Below, one piece after another: positions 1 through 5,476 of a stretch of 5,476 bases of DNA. Positions within the stretch are counted from its first letter, which is position 1; every line of letters begins with the position of its first letter. The notes below the pieces were generated by a model, which was not told the DNA's origin, made no database searches, and was given only the letters and a program-made list of their open reading frames with translations. Source of the DNA: an uncultured Peptococcaceae bacterium (GTDB taxonomy: Bacteria > Bacillota > Peptococcia > Peptococcales > Peptococcaceae); contig CAUDRX010000159.1 of assembly GCA_958451915.1 (NCBI GenBank), forward strand, positions 1 to 5,476. Reading direction: 5' to 3'. The translations under genes were made by a program, and so were the position numbers.

Positions 1-584
1 ATCTGAAAATGTTGCAGGAGACCATTCGACGTTTTAAGCGTGCTGAGCACTTGGAAACGGCTCCTAAAAAAGAGCCGCTCCATACAGAGATTGATATCGA
101 TATCAAAGCATTCTTTCCAGAAGATTATATTTCTGATACACGTTTGCGAATTGGGCTGTATCAACGCCTCGATAGTATTATGGATGCGGAGGCTTTGGGC
201 GATATGTATGATGAACTGGTCGACCGTTTTGGCATGCCGCCTGAGCCGGTACAAAATCTGCTTCGTCTTGTAGCGTTGAAACAGCTTGCAAGTAGTGCAC
301 AGATTATTTCTATCAGGCAGCGTAAAAATAACGTCTACATAAAGATTGATGACGAGACAGATTTCGATATTCAGCAGCTTTTGACATATGTTGCGAGATC
401 GCTCGGAAAGATCATGCTCAAAAATATTGAGGAAGAGACTTACGTAGTGATGGATGTATCGAAAATAACAAACACTGACAAATTATTAGATTCATTAAAA
501 CTTGTTCTCTCTAATCTCAAAGAGATTGTCAGCGGTGAAAACACCCAGTATAATATTACAAGTAATGATTATTTAGGAGTGTGA
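1..584 (+). CDS. mfd: Transcription-repair coupling factor Mfd, C-terminal end (5' partial)
   Basis: Mfd is an ATP-driven DNA translocase that removes RNA polymerase stalled at lesions and recruits UvrA for nucleotide excision repair. Only the last 193 residues are here; the first whole codon is at 3, and the helicase motifs and polymerase-interaction domain lie outside the window. The visible part is the end of the translocase module followed by the C-terminal regulatory domain (D7/TRCF): IDIDIKAFFPEDYI (nt 90-131), an R-x-x-LYQRL helix just after it, and DRFGMPPEPVQNLL (nt 222-263), all typical of this domain. The reading frame is clean to a TGA at 582-584. The gene ends against the next one, with a 4-bp overlap if that gene starts at GTG 581 or a 5-bp gap if it starts at TTG 590. 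Its last codons also seem to hold the promoter of the next gene. Identity is secure from the conserved C-terminal domain. Confidence 0.95.
   Translation, partial: LKMLQETIRRFKRAEHLETAPKKEPLHTEIDIDIKAFFPEDYISDTRLRIGLYQRLDSIMDAEALGDMYDELVDRFGMPPEPVQNLLRLVALKQLASSAQIISIRQRKNNVYIKIDDETDFDIQQLLTYVARSLGKIMLKNIEEETYVVMDVSKITNTDKLLDSLKLVLSNLKEIVSGENTQYNITSNDYLGV
513..527. repeat. Perfect 6-bp inverted repeat abutting the -35 of the foldase promoter
   Basis: AATCTC (513-518) and GAGATT (522-527) are perfect inverted copies around an AAA spacer. The right arm overlaps the first two bases of the proposed -35 hexamer at 526-531. It lies inside mfd codons, so it may be chance. Its position would suit a regulator-binding site, but no known operator consensus is recognised. 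Confidence 0.3.
526..554 (+). promoter_or_regulatory. Sigma-70/SigA-type promoter for the foldase gene, inside the mfd 3' end
   Basis: TTGTCA (526-531, five of six bases of the -35 consensus) and a perfect TATAAT (549-554) are separated by exactly 17 bp. Transcription would begin near 561, giving a leader of about 30 nt with the AGGAG at 575-579 and a TTG start at 590. The promoter is within the last dozen codons of mfd. If real, the foldase gene can be expressed independently of mfd read-through. This is seen in sequence only; promoter activity is inferred. Confidence 0.65.
575..579 (+). promoter_or_regulatory. Ribosome binding site AGGAG that decides the foldase start
   Basis: AGGAG ends one base before the GTG at 581, too close for normal initiation there. 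It is 10 bases before the in-frame TTG at 590, which is within working range. This favours TTG 590 over GTG 581. Confidence 0.7.
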
Positions 585-589
585 TTATT

Positions 590-1693
590 TTGAGAAGAGC
601 ATTGGCAATGCTTTTGATAACAGTGATGACAGCTGGGCTTTTTGCCGGGTGCAGTTCAAGTGACGATATGGGCGGCGAAGATGTCATCAAAATCAATGAC
701 ACGACTTTGACAAAAAACTATGTTGATGCACGTGTGGATCAGATCTTTCAGCAAAATCAATTAGAGAGTGATGACTCTTTTGCTGGCTATTATAAGAGCC
801 AGATCATCAGCGGTCTTGTGGAATCGGAGCTTATGGTCCAGGAAGCGAAAGGGCGAGGGATCGAAGTTTCTGATGATGATATCGACCAGTACAAACAAGA
901 CTTGATCGATCAGGCTTATGGTGGTTCTGAATCTGATTTTCAGGCATATTTGGATGAATATAATGTCAGCGAGGACATGCTGACCCGTATGATTGAAGAA
1001 AAATTGTATTATGATCAGCTCCTTGATGATCTGGGAAAAGACGTTACCGTTGATGCGGAATCTTATTACAATGAAAATACTGATCAATTCTATGTGGAAG
1101 ACCAGGTAGACGCGAAGCATATTTTGGTCGACGATGAAGATACTGCTAAAGATATCATCAAACAATTGGATGAAGGAGCGGACTTTTCGGAATTAGCCCA
1201 AGAGTATAGTACTGATACTGCTACCGCACAACAGGGCGGTGAATTGGGCTATTTTACTGCAGCTCAAATGGTGACGGAATTCTCTGATGCTGCCTTTGCA
1301 CTGGATGTTGGTAAATATACTGAAGAGCCAGTACAGACAACCTATGGCTATCACATTATTCTGTGTGAGGATAAAAAGGCCGCACATCAGCAGACTTTTG
1401 ATGAGGTCAAAGATGATCTGACAGAACAATTGACCAATCAGGAAGTACAGACAAAGTATTATGAATTGATGGAACAATTGAAAGAAAAGGCAACCATCGA
1501 ATACCTTTCTGATGAGTACAACCCAGATAAACTTATGGAAGAGGCACAAGCTCAGATGGCTGAAGAAAATGAGGACAGCAGTGCTTCCAGTGAAAACGCT
1601 TCAACAAATACCGATAGTAGTGAAAACGAAGATAGCGCTTCTGCAGAAGATTCTTCTACCTCAAATGAATCGCTTGTTGATGAAGCGGAATAA
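590..1693 (+). CDS. prsA: PrsA/SurA-like parvulin peptidyl-prolyl isomerase, lipoprotein
   Basis: This is an extracytoplasmic foldase that catalyses cis-trans isomerisation of prolyl bonds in secreted proteins. Residues are numbered from the longer GTG 581 frame (370 aa); TTG 590 gives 367. The N-terminus is a lipoprotein signal peptide: RR at 5-6, a hydrophobic core, then LFAGC with the lipidated Cys24. Phe at -3 is less usual than Leu. A charged helical SurA_N-type chaperone region spans about 35-170. The parvulin domain (about 176-265) shows AKHILV with His180, DFSELAQEYS, the QQGGELGYF loop and TTYGYHII with His258, so the conserved histidines and substrate-pocket motifs are present. A helical segment follows (270-305), then an acidic Ser/Glu/Asp/Asn-rich tail (about 319-370), not part of the catalytic fold and apparently disordered. 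The gene follows mfd directly, appears to have its own promoter, and ends at a strong hairpin. The family is certain; calling it PrsA rather than a SurA-like homologue depends on the cell envelope type, so the symbol is tentative. Confidence 0.88.
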   Translation: MRRALAMLLITVMTAGLFAGCSSSDDMGGEDVIKINDTTLTKNYVDARVDQIFQQNQLESDDSFAGYYKSQIISGLVESELMVQEAKGRGIEVSDDDIDQYKQDLIDQAYGGSESDFQAYLDEYNVSEDMLTRMIEEKLYYDQLLDDLGKDVTVDAESYYNENTDQFYVEDQVDAKHILVDDEDTAKDIIKQLDEGADFSELAQEYSTDTATAQQGGELGYFTAAQMVTEFSDAAFALDVGKYTEEPVQTTYGYHIILCEDKKAAHQQTFDEVKDDLTEQLTNQEVQTKYYELMEQLKEKATIEYLSDEYNPDKLMEEAQAQMAEENEDSSASSENASTNTDSSENEDSASAEDSSTSNESLVDEAE

Positions 1694-1697
1694 TGAA

Positions 1698-1732
1698 AAA
1701 AAGAGAAACGACATTGCTTCGTTTCTCTTTTT
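1698..1732. terminator. Bidirectional intrinsic terminator between convergent genes
   Basis: A 14-bp perfect stem pairs 1698-1711 with 1719-1732 around a 7-nt loop (1712-1718). The A-rich left base and the T-rich right end give a U-run after the stem in transcripts from either strand. It starts 4 nt after the foldase stop codon and lies 25 nt beyond the stop of the minus-strand cinA-like gene, so it can end both messages. The inner part of the stem contains several G-C pairs. Confidence 0.88.
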
Positions 1733-1757
1733 CTGTTTCTGATCAGGCAATTTTTTG

Positions 1758-2639
1758 TTATTCCTGGATCAATTCAAGGAGTCGTTCAAATGCAAAACAG
1801 ACACATCCCTTTCGGATGAAATCTCTGTCAAGAAATGGACATAGTGTATCAGCTGCATAGTTATAAATGTTACATGATTTTCCAACAGCAACTGCGACAA
1901 AGACACAACCCTCTGGATTACCGTCGCTGTCCGGGCCAGGTCCGGCCACGCCTGTCGTTGCGACGGCGATTGTGCTGTGATATAGGTGCTGTACCCTTTC
2001 TGCCATTGCCTGCGCAGTTTCTTTGGAAACAACGCCATATTTGCTGATAATATCTGCAGGAACGTTAAGAACACCGACCTTAGCCGCTGCAGTATAGGTA
2101 CATACGCCTCCACAGACATAAGCGGAGGAGCCGGGAATGTCTGTAAGAGACTTGGTGATAAGGCCACCGCTGCAACTTTCTGCACTTGCGATTGTCCATC
2201 CTTTATTTTTTAAGATGCTGCCGATTTTTCTTGCATGATCGTTTATCGTGCGACCGTTGATGATACGATAGTATGAGGTAAGATTATTCTTTAGGCGGTT
2301 GATCATTGACAGATCATACAAAAGGCAGATATGGATGGTTTGATTGACTCGTAAGATTGAAAATCCCTCTTCGATCTTTTCGACTTCCGGAAACATATCA
2401 TATGATGGTAATGTTTGCAGGAGCATGTCCGAAGAGAAGTTTTCTCCGATGATAATCAATGTTTTGCAGTGATAATTAGAGATGCACTCTGAAACTAAAG
2501 AAGGCAAGTGATCTTGAGTGATAATGCCGATATTTTGTGTGGGAGCGAGGGTATTAAGCGTATTGATCCAGCCGGCAGATTGAAAGAATGATTCAGAGGC
2601 CTGATCTGAAAAACCAAGAATGATAGATGAATGATCCAT
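1758..2639 (-). CDS. CinA-like protein: intact PncC amidase domain with a shortened, degenerate N-terminal domain
   Basis: The C-terminal domain is a nicotinamide-nucleotide amidase (PncC/CinA C-terminal family), which deamidates NMN to nicotinate mononucleotide in pyridine-nucleotide recycling in the cytoplasm. From the start at 2639 the protein is 293 aa. The domain spans about 135-293, with AESCSGG (153-159, containing the family's conserved Ser), TYTAAAK ending in Lys187, TGVAGPG (229-235) and an RDFIRK helix near 272-277, so the expected catalytic Ser and Lys are present. The first ~130 residues are unlike normal CinA: full proteins carry about 250 residues of MoCF-like domain plus linker, with GTELL and GGLGPT motifs. 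Here only faint echoes remain (KTLIIIGEN near 60-67 and EGFSILRVNQTIHICLL near 91-107, resembling the GFAL...K.IILLPG strand pair). The N-terminal part is probably non-catalytic. A longer frame reaches 2708, but AAAGGAG at 2650-2656 supports 2639. The gene is convergent with the foldase gene and divergent from argC. No clear promoter was seen for it. Confidence 0.85.
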   Translation of the reverse strand: MDHSSIILGFSDQASESFFQSAGWINTLNTLAPTQNIGIITQDHLPSLVSECISNYHCKTLIIIGENFSSDMLLQTLPSYDMFPEVEKIEEGFSILRVNQTIHICLLYDLSMINRLKNNLTSYYRIINGRTINDHARKIGSILKNKGWTIASAESCSGGLITKSLTDIPGSSAYVCGGVCTYTAAAKVGVLNVPADIISKYGVVSKETAQAMAERVQHLYHSTIAVATTGVAGPGPDSDGNPEGCVFVAVAVGKSCNIYNYAADTLCPFLDRDFIRKGCVCFAFERLLELIQE

Positions 2640-2649
2640 GCGAATTTTA

Positions 2650-2656
2650 CTCCTTT
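2650..2656 (-). promoter_or_regulatory. Ribosome binding site AAAGGAG that sets the cinA-like start
   Basis: On the minus strand AAAGGAG is followed after 10 nt by the ATG at 2639. The upstream ATG at 2708 would add 23 residues rich in Tyr, Phe and Met that resemble no CinA N-terminus. Its codons would also run through the argC promoter and operator. The shorter form is therefore preferred. Confidence 0.75.
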
Positions 2657-2660
2657 CTAG

Positions 2661-2688
2661 CATGAAAAGTATTGCATAAAAATACATG
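2661..2688. promoter_or_regulatory. Probable ArgR/AhrC operator (ARG boxes) upstream of argC
   Basis: Positions 2671-2688 (ATTGCATAAAAATACATG) match the ARG-box pattern WNTGAATWWWWATTCANW at all but three positions. Read on the minus strand, they fit the Bacillus-type box CATGAAT-(A/T)5-TKCAAK well. A second, weaker 18-bp match starts at 2661 (CATGAAA...ATTGCA) and shares the middle half-site, giving three half-sites roughly 10 bp apart. The stronger box covers the -35 hexamer and most of the spacer of the argC promoter, so bound ArgR-arginine would block RNA polymerase. That ArgR regulates arginine biosynthesis genes is established knowledge; binding here is inferred. Confidence 0.6.
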
Positions 2689-2700
2689 ACGCTGTATAAT
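2672..2700 (+). promoter_or_regulatory. Sigma-70/SigA-type promoter of the arg operon
   Basis: TTGCAT (2672-2677, three of six consensus bases) and a perfect TATAAT (2695-2700) are separated by 17 bp. Transcription would start near 2707, leaving a leader of only about 20 nt before the argC ATG. That is too short for a riboswitch, T-box or attenuator, so control must act at initiation, consistent with the overlapping ARG box. Confidence 0.75.
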
Positions 2701-2726
2701 AATTTCATTCCATTGGAGGTGCTAAT

Positions 2727-3758
2727 ATGATCAATGTTGGAATTATCGGTGCCACAGGCTATACAGGCTCCGAATTGATACGATTATTACTGGGACATGG
2801 CGGTGTAAAATTAATTGCGATTGGTGCAAGAAGCACAACGGGGCCTGTTTCAGATCTTCATAAAAGTGTACTGGGTTTGACTGATGTGAATTTTTGTGAT
2901 CTGGCACTAGAAAATTTTAAGGCGTGCGATGTTGTCTTTTTGGCTCTGCCGCATGGGACATCATCTGAATATGCGAAACAGCTGATAGAAATGGGCATCA
3001 AAGTCATTGATCTTGGTGCCGATTTCCGTCTGAATGATCCTTTGATTTATGAGAAATGGTATGGTGCTGATCACGCATGTCCTGAATGGATGAAAAGGAC
3101 TGTTTATGGGCTGCCAGAGCTACACCGCGATGCCATCAGAACCAGTGATCTTGTGGCAAATCCAGGTTGCTTTCCTACCAGTATTATCCTTGGTCTGGCA
3201 CCGCTTTGTAAAGAGAAACTGATCGACCCGGCCTTTGTTGTTGCAGACAGTGATTCTGGTTTGACGGGTGCCGGGAAGTCGCTCAAAGAGAGTTCACATT
3301 TTGTTAATGTGAATGAAAACATCGTTGCCTATAACATTGGTAAGCATCGTCATCTGCCTGAAATCGTTCAGGAACTGGAGGCGTTGGCGGAGAGCGATAT
3401 CGGCCTTGTCTTTAACCCGCATCTTGCTCCAATTAACCGGGGCATCCTTTCTACTTTGACTGTTAAGCTAACAAAGCTCTGCACGATCGATGAGATCAAT
3501 GATCTTTACCACAAGTTCTATGATGAAGAACCATTCGTGCGTGTTCGTCCGCTTGGCGAATATGCTGCGACAAAGCAGGTCATGGGTTCTAATTTCTGTG
3601 ATATATCACTGCATCTTGCAAACGAGACGACACTTGTGGTTTGTGCGGCAATCGATAATATTGTTAAAGGTGCAAGCGGTCAAGCTGTTCAAAATATGAA
3701 CATTCTTTGTGGTTTCCCTGAAACGCAGGGACTTGGACAATTCCCGCTCTGTCCTTAA
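2727..3758 (+). CDS. argC: N-acetyl-gamma-glutamyl-phosphate reductase
   Basis: ArgC reduces N-acetylglutamyl-5-phosphate with NADPH to N-acetylglutamate semialdehyde, the third step of arginine synthesis, in the cytoplasm. The 343 residues match the family's usual length. The N-terminus has the nucleotide-binding GIIGATGYTGSELIRLL (5-21) and the ARSTTG segment that follows. ALPHGTS (73-79), DLGADFRL (95-102) and VYGLPEL (126-132) are all family signatures. The catalytic cysteine is Cys148 in ANPGCFPTS (144-152), and the conserved histidines sit in GKHRH (205-209). PHLAPINRGIL (231-241) and GASGQAVQNMN near the end complete the set. One small deviation is DSDSG at 174-178, where many homologues read DAKSG; this position varies in the family. 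The start is fixed by GGAGGT at 2715-2720, 6 nt before ATG. It is the first gene of the arg operon; argJ follows after 25 nt. Confidence 0.97.
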   Translation: MINVGIIGATGYTGSELIRLLLGHGGVKLIAIGARSTTGPVSDLHKSVLGLTDVNFCDLALENFKACDVVFLALPHGTSSEYAKQLIEMGIKVIDLGADFRLNDPLIYEKWYGADHACPEWMKRTVYGLPELHRDAIRTSDLVANPGCFPTSIILGLAPLCKEKLIDPAFVVADSDSGLTGAGKSLKESSHFVNVNENIVAYNIGKHRHLPEIVQELEALAESDIGLVFNPHLAPINRGILSTLTVKLTKLCTIDEINDLYHKFYDEEPFVRVRPLGEYAATKQVMGSNFCDISLHLANETTLVVCAAIDNIVKGASGQAVQNMNILCGFPETQGLGQFPLCP

Positions 3759-3783
3759 AAGATGAAAGAAGGAGAAAAAGGAT

Positions 3784-4977
3784 ATGAATAGATTCCCAAA
3801 AGGTTATAAGGCTTGCGGCTTCCATTGTGGTATCAAAAAAGCAAAAGATGATCTTACGGTCGTTGTTTCTGATGTACCAGCCGCGGCTGCAGCTGTATAT
3901 ACGAACAATCTTTTTCAGGCAGCACCATTGCAGGTTACAAAAGCACATTTGAGTAAAGAAGGTAAAGCGCAGGCGATCGTTGTCAATAGCGGTGTGGCTA
4001 ACGCGGCGATGGGAAAACAAGGTATTGCAGACGCAGAAGCGGTGGCAAAAGTTCTTGCGGAGACGTTTGCTATTCCTGAACACTATACGATCGTTGCTTC
4101 GACAGGTGTCATTGGCATGCCATTACCTGTTGATAAGATCAATGCAGGGATCGCAAAAGCAAAAGAGGCCCTCCGGCCGCTCCCGGATAGTGCAGATGCA
4201 GCTTCACGCGGCATCATGACAACGGACACCGTGCCGAAGACGGCTGCTATGACCGTTCAGATTAGCGGCACAGACGTCCGTTTTTGGGGTATGTGCAAAG
4301 GGGCCGGGATGATCCACCCAAATATGTCGACTATGCTCGGTTTTGTGCTTTCTGATGCTGCCATTGATGGTTTGTTACTGCAACAGGCACTTTCAGCGGC
4401 CATTGGAGACAGCTTTAATATGATCTCGGTCGATGGAGACACTTCTACCAATGATATGGTTACTGTGCTTGCTAATGGTCAGGCTGACAATGAGAAGATC
4501 GTTGATGCAGCATCGGAAGATTTTCAAAAATTCGCTTTTGCGCTTAAAGAGGTTTGCGTGAATCTTGCAAAACAGATTGTTGCTGATGGCGAAGGGGCGA
4601 CGAAACTTTTTGCAGTTAAAGTCATTAATGCGCCAACAATTACAGACGCCAGGACGATCGCCAGAGCGGTAAGCTCTTCAAGCCTGGTCAAGGCAGCTAT
4701 GTATGGGCGTGATGCCAATTGGGGCCGTATTGCCTGCGCAGCTGGATATTCTGGTGCTTTGTTTGATCCGGATAAAATGGATATCTATATTGGCGACTTG
4801 CTTGTTGCGCATAATGGTCAGGGACTGACTTTCGATGAAGAAAAAGCTTTGGCGATCCTCTCGGAGAATGAGATTGAAGTGTGTATCGATCTGCATGAGG
4901 GCGACGGCAAAGCGGTTGCATGGGGTTGTGATCTGACGCATGACTATGTTAGTATCAATGCAGATTATAGGAGTTAA
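3784..4977 (+). CDS. argJ: Glutamate N-acetyltransferase / ornithine acetyltransferase ArgJ
   Basis: ArgJ transfers acetyl from N-acetylornithine to glutamate, releasing ornithine and regenerating N-acetylglutamate. Some members also use acetyl-CoA and so can begin the pathway; sequence alone does not tell which type this is. The protein (397 aa, normal length) is made as one chain that cuts itself into two. The cleavage motif is KGAGMIHPNMSTMLGF (172-187), with Thr183 as nucleophile and new N-terminus of the beta chain. The residue before it is Ser rather than the usual Ala. STGVIG (106-111) supplies the oxyanion-hole Thr-Gly, and SVDGDTSTND (215-224), ADGEGATK (267-274), GRDANWGR (308-315) and the C-terminal YVSINADYRS are all characteristic. 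The start has AAGGAG at 3769-3774, 9 nt upstream. argB begins 6 nt after its stop, so the two are very likely co-transcribed. Confidence 0.97.
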   Translation: MNRFPKGYKACGFHCGIKKAKDDLTVVVSDVPAAAAAVYTNNLFQAAPLQVTKAHLSKEGKAQAIVVNSGVANAAMGKQGIADAEAVAKVLAETFAIPEHYTIVASTGVIGMPLPVDKINAGIAKAKEALRPLPDSADAASRGIMTTDTVPKTAAMTVQISGTDVRFWGMCKGAGMIHPNMSTMLGFVLSDAAIDGLLLQQALSAAIGDSFNMISVDGDTSTNDMVTVLANGQADNEKIVDAASEDFQKFAFALKEVCVNLAKQIVADGEGATKLFAVKVINAPTITDARTIARAVSSSSLVKAAMYGRDANWGRIACAAGYSGALFDPDKMDIYIGDLLVAHNGQGLTFDEEKALAILSENEIEVCIDLHEGDGKAVAWGCDLTHDYVSINADYRS

Positions 4978-4983
4978 GGAAAC

Positions 4984-5476
4984 ATGGAATTTGGCAATCA
5001 TACAGCAGAGGTTCTTGTTGAGGCTCTGCCATATATCAAGAAATTTTACGGGACAACGATCGTAATAAAATATGGCGGCCATGCGATGGTTGATAAGGAA
5101 ATGCGTGAAAAAGTGATCTCTGATATTGTTTTGATGCGTTTCGTGGGAATGAACCCAATTCTTGTTCATGGGGGCGGGCCGGATATCAACTATTGGCTGG
5201 AAAAAGAAAACTATCAATGTCGTTTCGTTGATGGGCTGCGTGTCACTGATAGTGAAGTGCTGGAGATTGCGCAAATGGTCCTGATCGGAAAGGTCAATCA
5301 AGAGATTGTTGCACTTCTGCAGAAGCACGGTGGCAATGCAGTTGGCCTGAGTGGGATCGATGGTGGGACTATTCAGGCAAAGAAGAAACTGCATTATGAC
5401 AAAGACCACCATCTTGTCGATCTTGGTTATGTGGGCGAGATTACAGAGATTCGTCCGGACTTGATCAGAAATGCGC
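4984..5476 (+). CDS. argB: Acetylglutamate kinase, N-terminal part (3' partial)
   Basis: ArgB phosphorylates N-acetylglutamate with ATP, the second step of arginine synthesis and commonly its control point. The frame is open from ATG 4984 to the window edge, giving 164 of roughly 290-300 residues. Visible motifs: IKYGGHAM (28-35) with the phosphate-binding Lys29, LVHGGGPDI (60-68), the substrate-binding FVDGLRVTD (81-89), QMVLIGKVN (97-105), GNAVGLSGIDG (117-127) and DLGYVGEI near 147-154. About 25 residues precede the first strand, including the helix AEVLVEALPYIKKFYG. This matches the extra N-terminal helix of hexameric, arginine-inhibited kinases and is absent from the E. coli type, so feedback inhibition by arginine is likely. 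His33 stands where Asn is most common. AGGAG at 4969-4973 within the end of argJ, 10 nt upstream, and AAGGA at 4976-4980 can both serve initiation, consistent with translational coupling. Confidence 0.95.
   Translation, partial: MEFGNHTAEVLVEALPYIKKFYGTTIVIKYGGHAMVDKEMREKVISDIVLMRFVGMNPILVHGGGPDINYWLEKENYQCRFVDGLRVTDSEVLEIAQMVLIGKVNQEIVALLQKHGGNAVGLSGIDGGTIQAKKKLHYDKDHHLVDLGYVGEITEIRPDLIRNA

Noticed and set aside
761..1549. Two minus-strand open frames antisense to the foldase gene (134 and 118 codons)
   Set aside because: They lie within a clear parvulin gene; the Ile/Phe/Leu-rich products are what reverse reading of Asp/Glu/Lys-rich codons gives.
1512..1742. Plus-strand frame overlapping the foldase tail and the terminator
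   Set aside because: It is out of frame with the foldase gene and runs through the terminator hairpin.
1739..1746. Palindrome CTGATCAG between the convergent genes
   Set aside because: Too short to assign a role; expected by chance.
2701..2726. Possible arginine attenuator, T-box or riboswitch before argC
   Set aside because: The inferred leader is only about 20 nt and contains no hairpin or leader peptide.
2640..2726. Minus-strand promoter for the cinA-like gene (TATTTT, TATTAT or TATACA as -10)
   Set aside because: No -35 hexamer at 16-18 bp from any candidate matches the consensus meaningfully.
3664..4083. 139-codon minus-strand frame over the argC-argJ junction
   Set aside because: It is antisense to both arg genes, has no family signature, and its composition is typical of a shadow frame.
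4678..5412. 244-codon open frame on the minus strand across the argJ-argB junction
   Set aside because: It is antisense to two certain genes, and its product is rich in Ile, Phe, His and Gln with no recognisable motif.

Overview
The window reads as a chromosomal housekeeping segment of a Bacillota (Firmicutes)-type bacterium. Pointers are the strong AGGAG/GGAGG ribosome binding sites, the moderate-to-low GC content, the order mfd followed by a PrsA/SurA-like foldase, and an argC-argJ-argB order. No sporulation gene (for example spoVT, often found just after this gene pair in Clostridia) follows the foldase. That would fit a non-spore-forming lineage such as the Negativicutes, but this is a weak inference and no genus can be named. 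No mobile element, CRISPR array, tRNA or rRNA is visible. Codon usage looks uniform by eye, so there is no clear sign of recent transfer.

Layout: (1) positions 1-584 hold the 3' end of mfd. (2) Directly after it lies a complete gene for a lipoprotein peptidyl-prolyl isomerase of the parvulin type (PrsA/SurA-like) with an unusual acidic, serine-rich tail. It appears to have its own near-consensus promoter buried in the last codons of mfd, and its best start is a TTG at 590. (3) A 14-bp hairpin flanked by A and T runs separates it from a convergent minus-strand gene and can serve as terminator for both. (4) The minus-strand gene (1758-2639) encodes a CinA-like protein: an intact nicotinamide-nucleotide amidase (PncC) domain behind a shrunken N-terminal region that seems to be an eroded MoCF-like domain. 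(5) An 87-bp divergent intergenic region carries a sigma-70-type promoter and a probable ArgR/AhrC operator (ARG box) in front of the arginine genes. (6) argC (complete), argJ (complete) and argB (5' 164 codons; runs off the window) form a tight operon.

How the genes work together: ArgJ makes N-acetylglutamate by transferring acetyl from N-acetylornithine, ArgB phosphorylates it, and ArgC reduces the acyl phosphate to the semialdehyde. Together they cover the front of the acetyl-recycling arginine pathway. The ArgB N-terminus has the extra helix typical of arginine-inhibited kinases, so control is probably double: ArgR at the promoter and feedback inhibition at ArgB. Mfd and the foldase are linked by position rather than by an obvious shared pathway.

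I did not find a clearly new biological system. The points most worth a second look are the degenerate CinA N-terminal domain, the ARG-box/promoter overlap with three evenly spaced half-sites, the internal promoter in mfd, and the acidic tail of the foldase.
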